A DNA stretch of 19,371 bases. Origin: Methylococcaceae bacterium (GTDB taxonomy: Bacteria > Pseudomonadota > Gammaproteobacteria > Methylococcales > Methylococcaceae). Positions within the stretch are counted from its first letter, which is position 1. Each line of letters starts with the position of its first letter. Both the position numbers and the translations under genes were made by a program. The stretch covers positions 1 to 19,371 of the forward strand of contig JAJRDJ010000071.1 in assembly GCA_028678445.1 (NCBI GenBank). Reading direction: 5' to 3'. Of this stretch, positions 13,565 through 19,371 are shown piece by piece. The notes below the pieces were generated by a model that saw only the letters and a list, made by a program, of their open reading frames with translations, did not search any database and was not told where the DNA came from.

Positions 13565-16500
13565 TGGCGCGCCTGATTCATTTTGCCCTGACGCAGCGGG
13601 TGTTTACCCTGCTGCTGGCGCTAATGGTCGCGGCTGCCGGCTGGGTGGCGGCGCTGCATCTGCCGATCGACGCCTTCCCGGATGTGTCGCCGACCCAGGT
13701 CAAGATTATCGTCAAGGTGCCCGGCATGACCCCGGAAGAGGTCGAGACCCGGGTCACGGCGCCGATCGAGGTGGAAATGCTGGGTATTCCCAAGCAGACC
13801 ATGCTGCGCTCCATCGCCAAGTATGCGCTGACTGACATCACCATCGATTTCGAGGAAGGTACCGATATCTACTGGGCGCGGCAGCAAATCGCCGAACGCC
13901 TGAATGGAGTCTGGGCCAATCTCCCGGCGAACGCCGAGGGCGGCATGGCACCCATGACCACGCCACTGGGCGAGATGTTCATGTTTACCGTCGAGGGCGA
14001 GGGCATGAGTCTTTCCGAGTTACGCGGCTTGCTCGACTGGGTGATCCGGCCCGCGCTGCGGACGGTGCCGGGTGTGGCCGATGTGAATGCCCTTGGCGGC
14101 AGCGTGCGCAGTTACGAAGTGATTCCGGACAGCACACGGCTGGCGGCGCGCGGCGTCAGCATGGATGCGCTGACCGAAGCGCTCAAGGTAAACAACCGCA
14201 ACGATGGCGCGGGCCGCTTGATGCAGGGCGAGGAATCGCTGCTGGTACGCGCCGAGGGAAGGATTGCCAACCTGGAAGATGTCCGGACCATCGTGGTGGC
14301 CGAGCGCAATGGCATACCCATCAGCGTGGGCGATATCGCCGAGGTGCGGATCGGCGCCCTCACTCGGTATGGCGCGGTGAGCCAGAACGGCGAGGGGGAA
14401 GTCGTCGAAGGTTTGGTGCTGAGTCTGCGCGGGGCCAATGCACGGCTGGTTGTTGCGGGCGTTGAGGCCAAGCTGGAGGAGATCCGCCCGGCCTTGCCAC
14501 CCAAGGTCAACATCAGCGTGTTCTACAAGCGCAGCAACCTGGTGGGCCGGGCCATCCATACCATCGTGGGCGCACTCGTCGAGGCCACGGTACTGGTCGT
14601 GGTACTGCTGTTATTGTTTCTCGGCGATCTCCGGGCGTCGTTGACCGTGGCGCTGATTCTGCCCATGGTAGCGCTGTTTGCCTTTTTGCTGATGAACTAC
14701 TTCGGGATCACGGCCAACCTGATGAGTCTCGGCGGCCTGGCTATCGCCATTGGCAAGCTGGTCGATCCGGCGGTGGTGGTCGTGGAGAATATTACCTTGC
14801 ACCTGGCCGAACGCTCCGCGGACAGTCATCTGCCGCGCCTGCATGTCATCTACCGTGCCATGCGCGAAGTGATGGCGCCGGTCATTTCAGGGGCCCTCAT
14901 CATCGGCATCGTCTTTGTCCCGCTGTTGTCGCTGGAGGGGCTGGAGGGTAAGCTGTTCAGGCCCGTGGCCTTTACCAACGTGTTCGCCATGGGTGGCTCG
15001 CTGATTTTCTCGCTGTTCGTCATTCCGGTGCTGGCCTCGTTTCTGATGACCCGGGTCAAGCACGAGGAACCCTGGCTGGCACGCAAGCTCCTGGCAATCT
15101 ATCGTCCGGCCCTGATCTGGTCGCTGGCTCACTCACGCACGGTGATGGTATTTGCGGGCGCCTTGCTGTTGTCTACGGGGTTTGTCTATGGCCAGATCGG
15201 CAAGACCTTCATGCCGACCCTGGATGAAGGCGACATCATCGTCCAGGTGGAAAAGCTGCCATCCATCAATCTGGAGCAATCAGTCCGGATCGACGGGGAA
15301 ATCCAGAAGGCAATACTCGATCATGTGCCCGAGGTCCAGCGTATTACGGCGCGGGTCGGCGCGGATGAAATCGGCCTCGACCCGATGGGCCTGAATGAAA
15401 CCGATACCTTCATGGTGCTGAAGCCCGAGGCCGAATGGCGGGTCAAGGGCAAGGAGGCGCTGATCGACGAAATCCGCAAGGTGCTGGATACGATTCCCGG
15501 CATCGCCTACAGTTTTACCCAGCCCATCCAGATGCGCGTGACCGAAATGCTGACCGGTGTCCGTGGCGATGTGGCGGTGAAGTTGTTCGGGCCCGAACTG
15601 CCGGTGCTTAACGCCAAGGCCGAGGCCATCGCCGGCGTCATGCGCGGCATCCGGGGCGCCTCGGATGTCTTCACTCTCCGCAACGAGGGCATGCAGTACC
15701 TGGTCGTCAAGGTCGACCGGCTGGCGGCGGGGCGGCTCGGGCTGGATGCCGACTCACTCGCCGACACCCTGCGGGCACAGGTCGAAGGCCGCAAGCTGGG
15801 CATCATCCAGGAAGGCATTCGCCGCACGCCCCTGCTGCTGCGCGGTACCGGCGCGCCGGCGAATATGTCGACACTGCAGATTGCCCTGCCCGACGGGCGG
15901 CGGGTGCCGCTCTCGGCGGTGGCAAACATCCGGACGGTGGAAGGCGTGGTGTCGGTCTCGCGCGAGCGCGGCCAGCGCTTTTCCGTGGTGCGCAGCAATG
16001 TCGAGGGGCGCGACCTGGTCGGGTTCGTCGAGGAAGCCAAACAGGCGGTGACGGCCCAAGTCGAGTTGCCACAAGGCTATTTCATTCAATGGGGGGGCCA
16101 ATTCGAGAATCAGCAGCGGGCGGCAGCGCGTCTCGCCGTGGTGATACCGGTGGCGCTGGGGCTGATCTTCCTGCTGCTGTTCTCGACCTTTCAGTCGGTC
16201 CGGCAGGCGCTGCTGGTGCTTGCAAACGTTCCACTGGCACTGATTGGCGGCGTTTATGGTGTCTGGCTGTCGGGCGAATATCTGTCCGTCTCGGCCTCGG
16301 TAGGGTTCATTTCCCTCTTGGGTATAGCGGTGCTGAATGGCGTGGTGATGGTGAGTTATTTCAATCAGTTGCGGGCGCTGGGCCGGCCCATGGATGAAGT
16401 TGTGCTGCAGGGCGCCTTGCGGCGGCTCAGGCCGGTACTGATGACGGCGGGTATCGCCGCCTTCGGCTTGATTCCACTGCTCTATGCGACCGGCCCCGGC

Positions 16501-16635
16501 TCCGAGATACAGCGGCCCCTGGCGGTGGTGGGTGTTGGTGGGTTATGTACCTCCACGCTGCTGACGCTGGTCATGCTGCCGATTCTCTATCGACGCTTTG
16601 GCGAGCCGTTGACGCCATCGAAAGGAGCGACCTGA
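13564..16635 (+). CDS. Heavy-metal RND efflux pump (CzcA/CusA family, HME-RND)
   Basis: This 1023-aa inner-membrane transporter has the full RND architecture: TM1 near residues 12-30, two large periplasmic loops, TM2-6 around 331-500, and TM8-12 after 860. HME-type signatures include PIDAFPDVSPTQVKIIVKVP, FMPTLDEGDIIVQVEKLPSI, QPIQMRVTEMLTGVRGDVAV and a GVVMVSYFNQLR stretch in the second TM bundle. The TM4 proton-relay motif reads GLAIAIGKLVDPAVVVVEN (391-409). It keeps D401 and E408 but has Ala in place of the extra Asp found in divalent-cation CzcA proteins, plus an unusual Lys398 and Pro402. The periplasmic part looks CzcA-like and the TM4 start CusA-like, so the metal cannot be assigned confidently. 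Confidence 0.92.
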   Translation: MARLIHFALTQRVFTLLLALMVAAAGWVAALHLPIDAFPDVSPTQVKIIVKVPGMTPEEVETRVTAPIEVEMLGIPKQTMLRSIAKYALTDITIDFEEGTDIYWARQQIAERLNGVWANLPANAEGGMAPMTTPLGEMFMFTVEGEGMSLSELRGLLDWVIRPALRTVPGVADVNALGGSVRSYEVIPDSTRLAARGVSMDALTEALKVNNRNDGAGRLMQGEESLLVRAEGRIANLEDVRTIVVAERNGIPISVGDIAEVRIGALTRYGAVSQNGEGEVVEGLVLSLRGANARLVVAGVEAKLEEIRPALPPKVNISVFYKRSNLVGRAIHTIVGALVEATVLVVVLLLLFLGDLRASLTVALILPMVALFAFLLMNYFGITANLMSLGGLAIAIGKLVDPAVVVVENITLHLAERSADSHLPRLHVIYRAMREVMAPVISGALIIGIVFVPLLSLEGLEGKLFRPVAFTNVFAMGGSLIFSLFVIPVLASFLMTRVKHEEPWLARKLLAIYRPALIWSLAHSRTVMVFAGALLLSTGFVYGQIGKTFMPTLDEGDIIVQVEKLPSINLEQSVRIDGEIQKAILDHVPEVQRITARVGADEIGLDPMGLNETDTFMVLKPEAEWRVKGKEALIDEIRKVLDTIPGIAYSFTQPIQMRVTEMLTGVRGDVAVKLFGPELPVLNAKAEAIAGVMRGIRGASDVFTLRNEGMQYLVVKVDRLAAGRLGLDADSLADTLRAQVEGRKLGIIQEGIRRTPLLLRGTGAPANMSTLQIALPDGRRVPLSAVANIRTVEGVVSVSRERGQRFSVVRSNVEGRDLVGFVEEAKQAVTAQVELPQGYFIQWGGQFENQQRAAARLAVVIPVALGLIFLLLFSTFQSVRQALLVLANVPLALIGGVYGVWLSGEYLSVSASVGFISLLGIAVLNGVVMVSYFNQLRALGRPMDEVVLQGALRRLRPVLMTAGIAAFGLIPLLYATGPGSEIQRPLAVVGVGGLCTSTLLTLVMLPILYRRFGEPLTPSKGAT

Positions 16636-16636
16636 A

Positions 16637-16939
16637 ATGGCCGATACCGCATTGCTGACGCTGATTGTCCCGGTCAGCCTGGAAGAGGTGCTGGTCGACT
16701 GGCTATTTGAGAATGCGCCGGATCGGGGTTTTTGCAGCGGTCCGGTCAATGGCCACTCGGCCAACCATGCGTTGCTGACGCTTGCCGAGCAGGTTGCGGG
16801 TCGTAAACGGCAGATTCGTTTCGAAATTCATACCTCTTGCGATGAGGTATACGGCATGATTGATCGGCTACGTAGGGATTTTCGGGGTGCTGCCATCCAC
16901 TACTGGATCTCGCCACTCACAGGAGCCGGAGCCCTCTGA
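16637..16939 (+). CDS. DUF3240 family PII-like protein
   Basis: This 100-aa cytoplasmic protein begins LLTLIVPVSLEEVLVDWLFE, the first strand and helix of a ferredoxin-like PII fold. GFCSGPVNGHSANHALLTLA and EQVAGRKRQIRFEIH, typical of the DUF3240 family, follow. Members are small and usually sit right after CzcA-type RND genes. A trimeric PII-like sensor that modulates the pump or senses metal or nucleotide is an inference from the fold. AGGAG (16623-16627) lies nine bases before the ATG, and the gene starts one base after the pump stop, making it the last gene of the operon. Cys33 and His39/His44 are candidate metal ligands. Confidence 0.8.
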   Translation: MADTALLTLIVPVSLEEVLVDWLFENAPDRGFCSGPVNGHSANHALLTLAEQVAGRKRQIRFEIHTSCDEVYGMIDRLRRDFRGAAIHYWISPLTGAGAL

Positions 16940-16947
16940 TTGAAGGC

Positions 16948-16964
16948 AGGCGCTTTTCGCGCCT
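16948..16964. terminator. Short hairpin between convergent genes
   Basis: AGGCGC and GCGCCT form a 6-bp stem with a TTTTC loop between the converging DUF3240 and yfcH-like genes, touching the stop codon of the latter. No strong U-tract follows on either strand, so termination activity is uncertain. Confidence 0.3.
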
Positions 16965-17859
16965 ATGCGAGCACGTCGTGCAGGGCCGGTTCAAGGGTAG
17001 CGTAGGTAAATTCGAAACCGTTGGCCAGCGCCTTTCGGGGCAATACCTTCTGGCTTTCCAACAGTAGTTCCGCCATTTCGCCGGCGCCGAGTTTCAACAA
17101 CCAGGCCGGTATCGGCAGAACGGCGGGCCGCTTGAGGGCCTTGGCCAGCTCGCGGGTAAATTCGGCGTTGGTCACCGGGTGGGGAGCTGTCACATTGAAT
17201 GCGCCATGCCCCTCGGACGAGTCAAGCAGGAACCGGGTCATGGCCACATGGTCGGCCAGGTGTATCCAGGACATCCACTGACGCCCGTCACCGATCCGTC
17301 CGCCGAGACCCAGCCTGAAAGGCAACAGCATACGTTTCAGAAACCCGCCATTTTTGCCTATTACCAGCCCGGTTCTCAGCAGGCAAACCCGGATGCCCAG
17401 CGCTTCAGCCTGCATGGCCGCCTGCTCCCAAGCCGCACATAGTTGATAGCCAAAGCCACCCGCGCCGGTGCAGTTCTCGTCCAGTTCCAGGTCACCCTGA
17501 TCCCCGTAAACGCCGATAGCGGAACCGCTAATGAACGTGGTGGGTTTCCGGTGGGCTCGCGCCATGCAGTCCACCAGCTGTCCGGTTAAGGTTACTCGGC
17601 TGTCCCAGAGCGCCTGTTTCCGTGTACTGCTCCAGCGGTGGGCCATGATGGGCTCGCCAGCCAGATTGATGACGGCATCAAAGGAGTGCTCGGGAGACCA
17701 TTCGGCCAGACTCCGCAAGGTGGCAATATCTGGTCCGCAAGTCGATTCGACACGTTCCGGATGGCGAGCGAAGACGGTGAGCTCATGACCTTGTCGACGT
17801 AGCACCGGGCACAGCGCCCGCCCGATAAAACCTGTCGCACCCGTTAACAGTATGCGCAT
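16963..17859 (-). CDS. TIGR01777-family NAD(P)-dependent epimerase (YfcH-like)
   Basis: The 298-aa product opens MRILLTGATGFIGRALCPVL, the extended-SDR TGxxGxxG loop. It continues with FDAVINLAGEPIM..RWS, then FISGSAIGVYGDQGD. GFGYQLCAAWEQAA follows, with YxxxA in place of the YxxxK lysine region, as usual for this subfamily. Next come RTGLVIGKNGGFLKRMLLPF, GGRIGDGRQWMSWIHLADHV and a C-terminal DUF1731 domain ending PRKALANGFEFTYATLEPAL. Length and order match E. coli YfcH (297 aa), whose reaction is not established. CGGAG seven bases before the ATG is a good ribosome binding site. It is monocistronic on the minus strand and has an imperfect 26-bp palindrome 46 bases upstream. Confidence 0.9.
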   Translation of the reverse strand: MRILLTGATGFIGRALCPVLRRQGHELTVFARHPERVESTCGPDIATLRSLAEWSPEHSFDAVINLAGEPIMAHRWSSTRKQALWDSRVTLTGQLVDCMARAHRKPTTFISGSAIGVYGDQGDLELDENCTGAGGFGYQLCAAWEQAAMQAEALGIRVCLLRTGLVIGKNGGFLKRMLLPFRLGLGGRIGDGRQWMSWIHLADHVAMTRFLLDSSEGHGAFNVTAPHPVTNAEFTRELAKALKRPAVLPIPAWLLKLGAGEMAELLLESQKVLPRKALANGFEFTYATLEPALHDVLA

Positions 17860-17904
17860 ATCGAAACTCCGGGAGATCGGTTCGGTAAGGTCGGGCAGCC
17901 TATT

Positions 17905-17930
17905 TTTGCCTGTCCCATGGATAAGGCAAA
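17905..17930. promoter_or_regulatory. 26-bp imperfect palindrome upstream of the yfcH-like gene
   Basis: TTTGCCT (17905-17911) and AGGCAAA (17924-17930) are perfect 7-bp arms, with a central CCATGG also symmetric about the same axis, so 20 of 26 positions obey the dyad. It lies 46 bases before the start codon and overlaps a weak promoter-like stretch (TTGCCT...AAAATA on the minus strand). It looks like an operator. The regulator is unknown. Confidence 0.4.
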
Positions 17931-18079
17931 TTTAGCGTGGGATTGGCGGACTAGCTTTTAGGCGCCAAAGAAAGAGGGAGTTGGGCAGATTCTGCAGGTA
18001 GGGGGGGAGGTGTGGCAAGCTTAGGCTAGTGTGGCTTATGCCAAATGAAAACCACCTAATCTTGCCACTCGGCAGTGGG

Positions 18080-18208
18080 TTACTGCTTTTTTTCTTCGTC
18101 GCTGAAGACCCAGCGCACGAAAAATACACCAGCGGCGACGATAACCAGAGTTACCACGATGCCTACCGGAGATCTCATTTTTTCGACCAGGTCGAGGATC
18201 ATTCCCAT
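18080..18208 (-). CDS. 42-aa single-span membrane protein
   Basis: The minus-strand ATG at 18208 opens MGMILDLVEKMRSPVGIVVT, followed by LVIVAAGVFFVRWVFSDEEK and KQ, then TAA. It is a short amphipathic N-terminus, one hydrophobic segment (about residues 14-32) and a charged cytosolic tail. AAGGG nine bases before the ATG is a fair ribosome binding site, and a good promoter lies 70-95 bases upstream. It is too short for usual gene finders. I do not recognise a named family. Small single-span proteins of this type often modulate membrane complexes, but no partner is indicated by the neighbours. The coherent protein-like composition, RBS and promoter together make it likely to be real. Confidence 0.65.
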   Translation of the reverse strand: MGMILDLVEKMRSPVGIVVTLVIVAAGVFFVRWVFSDEEKKQ

Positions 18209-18256
18209 GTGCTTATACCCTTTTAGATTTTGTTTGCTTAATGAATGGCTTCAGTT

Positions 18257-18269
18257 AGCGCCAAGCGCT
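18257..18269. promoter_or_regulatory. Perfect dyad at the transcription start of the 42-aa gene
   Basis: AGCGC-CAA-GCGCT is a perfect 5-bp-arm dyad beginning about 8 bases after the predicted -10 box, so it spans roughly +1 to +13. It could be an operator or a 5' mRNA hairpin. Confidence 0.3.
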
Positions 18270-18276
18270 GAGGCGT

Positions 18277-18304
18277 ATCTTACAGTGTGCTCTACGGCTG
18301 TCAA
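18277..18304 (-). promoter_or_regulatory. Sigma-70-type promoter for the 42-aa membrane protein
   Basis: On the minus strand TTGACA (18299-18304) is separated by 16 bases from TAAGAT (18277-18282). The -35 is a perfect consensus and the -10 is close. The predicted leader to the ATG at 18208 is about 60 bases. Confidence 0.55.
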
Positions 18305-18385
18305 GCCAAGGTAAGCGTATTTCTGCGCCTGTTATGGCGGCTTAAGTGCGACAAAACGCCACGGAGCCGGGTTAGCGGACGAAAA

Positions 18386-18411
18386 AAACCCGGGGGCTAT
18401 GCCCCGGGTTT
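18386..18411 (-). terminator. Rho-independent terminator of the small lipoprotein gene
   Basis: AAACCCGGGG (18386-18395) and CCCCGGGTTT (18402-18411) form a perfect 10-bp stem with a 6-base loop. Read on the minus strand it is followed by an uninterrupted run of seven T (complement of 18382-18388). It sits about 90 bases after the lipoprotein stop and separates it from the 42-aa gene's promoter. Confidence 0.85.
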
Positions 18412-18503
18412 ATTGGAACCTGACGTGCTATCAGCAATTTATTTGTTGGGGCTGCCCCCTTAGTAGCTATTGCTTCTAAGCGTTTTTCAGGTTGACTCTA
18501 CCA

Positions 18504-18626
18504 TTAAAGCTGAGGAGCAGCCGGTGCTTCCAGCTTCTGCTTGGACTTGTCAGGATCGTCCGGGCAACCAGTAAGAACCAGTGACATCATCAGTACGCTA
18601 AGAACACAGAGCATTTTCTTCATCAT
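18504..18626 (-). CDS. 40-aa lipoprotein
   Basis: The ATG at 18626 (or the adjacent one at 18623) gives MMKKMLCVLSVLMMSLVLTG, then C21 and PDDPDKSKQKLEAPAAPQL. It is a lipoprotein signal peptide with lipobox LTGC and a mature peptide of only about 20 residues. The Pro and two Asp after the Cys do not settle inner- versus outer-membrane fate; Asp at +2 is absent, so outer-membrane sorting is more likely. GAGGAG four bases upstream of the first ATG (seven before the second) is a strong ribosome binding site. A consensus promoter precedes it and a classical terminator follows, making a complete monocistronic unit that gene finders miss. Small lipoproteins of the Lpp/YifL type are comparable in size, and its Pro/Lys-rich mature part is similar to YifL-like peptides. 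Function is not known. Confidence 0.7.
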   Translation of the reverse strand: MMKKMLCVLSVLMMSLVLTGCPDDPDKSKQKLEAPAAPQL

Positions 18627-18666
18627 GAATCTCCTCGCTTAAGATCGCTTGAATGTTATTTTTGCA

Positions 18667-18679
18667 GTGCCAATGGCAC
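18667..18679. promoter_or_regulatory. Perfect dyad at the lipoprotein transcription start
   Basis: GTGCCA-A-TGGCAC is a perfect 6-bp-arm palindrome. On the minus strand it begins about 8 bases after the -10 box, at roughly +1. It may be an operator or the foot of a 5' leader hairpin. Confidence 0.3.
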
Positions 18680-18686
18680 GGGCAAA

Positions 18687-18715
18687 TTTATAAAGAACCC
18701 AAGAGAAAATTGCAA
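18687..18715 (-). promoter_or_regulatory. Sigma-70-type promoter for the small lipoprotein
   Basis: On the minus strand TTGCAA (18710-18715) and TATAAA (18687-18692) are separated by exactly 17 bases. The predicted start lies about 55 bases before the ATG. Confidence 0.55.
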
Positions 18716-18940
18716 TAGGGAAGTTCACAAAGGTTGTCGTGTTCGATTGAGCCTGAGCCACATCGTCGAACGATCAAGTAGCATTCGACGGTGTGGCATG
18801 GACCCGCTCGAGAAATCCGAATGGCGGCGTGAAGGGGGTCACACCTGAAGCTGACGTGGCACTCAAATTTCGGGCGAAGCTTTTAGAACGCATGGATTGA
18901 CGCCCGCGCTTGCTGCCTGTTGCTGGCGTTGCTGGCGCAA
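18716..18940. other. Intergenic stretch with no recognised gene
   Basis: With the lipoprotein promoter and leader, the gene-free interval before iscR runs from 18627 to 19011. In 18716-18940 I see no RNA gene or repeat. One plus-strand frame stays open for about 45 codons (ending ...ALKFRAKLLERMD and a stop at about 18900) but has no good start or ribosome binding site. It may be a remnant or chance. Confidence 0.4.
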
Positions 18941-18965
18941 ATAATTGACTATTTTGCTGGGATAT
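18941..18965 (+). promoter_or_regulatory. IscR type 1 operator upstream of iscR
   Basis: The 25 bases begin ATAATTGACTATTTT and end GGGATAT. Compared with the E. coli type 1 [2Fe-2S]-IscR consensus ATASYYGACTRWWWYAGTCRRSTAT, I count 20 of 25 matching positions. The left half (TTGACT) doubles as a -35 hexamer. The site lies 46 bases before the GTG start, as expected for negative autoregulation of an isc operon by holo-IscR. Confidence 0.7.
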
Positions 18966-19011
18966 GTGACTCTCGAATGAAGATGTCCATACCCCTTGAG
19001 GAGACCAGTTC

Positions 19012-19371
19012 GTGCGCTTAACGACCAAAGGCCGCTATGCCGTAACCGCCATGCTGGACTTGGCCTATCATAGTGAAAAAAATCCCGTCACCCTGACCGA
19101 CATCGCCAAGCGTCAGCAAATTTCACTCTCCTATCTCGAGCAGTTGTTCTCCCGCCTGCGCAGATCCGGCATGGTCGAAGGGGTCCGGGGACCAGGTGGC
19201 GGTTATCAACTGAGCCGAAAAGCCGCCGAGATCAGCATCGCCGAGATCATCGCGGCGGTAGACGAAACCATCGATTCCACTCGCTGTGGGGGCAAGTCCA
19301 ATTGCCAAAACGAACAGCCCTGCTTGACTCATGATTTATGGATGGGGCTGAGCGACCAGATTCGACATTAC
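19012..19371 (+). CDS. iscR: Fe-S cluster regulator IscR (Rrf2 family), 3' end outside window
   Basis: From the GTG at 19012 (GAGGAG at 18998-19003, eight bases upstream), 120 codons are visible: VRLTTKGRYAVTAMLDLAYH, an HTH with VTLTDIAKRQQISLSYLEQL, then the wing FSRLRRSGMVEGVRGPGGGY. The [2Fe-2S] ligand region is TRCGGKSNCQNEQPCLTHDL, with three cysteines spaced C-x5-C-x5-C as in IscR, and the His four residues... within LTHDLW that serves as fourth ligand. Holo-IscR represses iscRSUA, and the apo form activates other genes through type 2 sites. A matching type 1 site lies upstream. The remaining 40 or so residues, and presumably iscSUA, lie beyond the window. Confidence 0.93.
   Translation, partial: MRLTTKGRYAVTAMLDLAYHSEKNPVTLTDIAKRQQISLSYLEQLFSRLRRSGMVEGVRGPGGGYQLSRKAAEISIAEIIAAVDETIDSTRCGGKSNCQNEQPCLTHDLWMGLSDQIRHY

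Noticed and set aside
15507..16040. 177-aa minus-strand ORF inside the RND pump gene
   Set aside because: Ser/Arg/Pro-rich low-complexity translation, typical of the opposite strand of GC-rich genes.
1..19371. CRISPR arrays, tRNA, rRNA or riboswitches
   Set aside because: No regularly spaced repeats, tRNA-like cloverleaf ends or known riboswitch cores were seen. In particular, no cobalamin riboswitch precedes eutB.

Overview
The window looks like a chromosomal segment of a Gram-negative proteobacterium, most likely a gammaproteobacterium or a close relative. The evidence is an IscR with its own IscR-type operator, a heavy-metal RND tripartite pump, a TolC-type outer-membrane protein, LplT, and a short lipoprotein with a classical lipobox. 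The species cannot be named from the sequence. Base composition is mosaic: the efflux operon is GC-rich, while the phosphoesterase at about 3.0-3.75 kb and parts of the GH1 gene are visibly more AT-rich, which suggests separate acquisition.

Layout. Positions 1-1672 are a graveyard of mobile-element and gene remnants: the 5' end of an IS1634-type transposase, a phoH-like PIN-domain gene cut off after about 150 codons, an IS630-type transposase missing both ends, and a broken copy of a GT28 (MGDG-synthase-like) glycosyltransferase. Positions 1743-3745 carry a minus-strand pair, a PlcP/LpxH-like phosphoesterase followed by the lysophospholipid transporter lplT. Positions 3947-6123 hold eutB-eutC (ethanolamine ammonia-lyase), followed by an unrecognised short ORF. 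Positions 6543-9355 are a translationally coupled pair, an intact GT28 glycosyltransferase followed by a GH1 glycosidase-family protein. From 9600 come an SDR-type epimerase (minus), a five-gene metal-efflux operon on the plus strand (exported protein, OMP, MFP, RND pump, DUF3240 PII-like protein) and a YfcH-type epimerase (minus). The right end has two genes for very short proteins on the minus strand, a 42-aa membrane protein and a 40-aa lipoprotein, each with a good promoter, and then iscR running off the end.

How it may fit together. The most interesting reading is that 1.3-9.4 kb is a membrane-lipid remodelling island. A PlcP-like phospholipase C would release diacylglycerol from phospholipid, and a GT28 enzyme would glycosylate it. 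The coupled GH1 protein could process or elongate the glycolipid, as plant SFR2 (also GH1) does with MGDG. LplT would handle lysophospholipid, and EutBC would consume ethanolamine, the head group of phosphatidylethanolamine. A decayed second GT28 gene directly behind plcP-lplT suggests the ancestral operon was plcP-lplT-GT. This is inference from gene identity and neighbourhood: no Pho box was seen and no substrate is shown by sequence alone.
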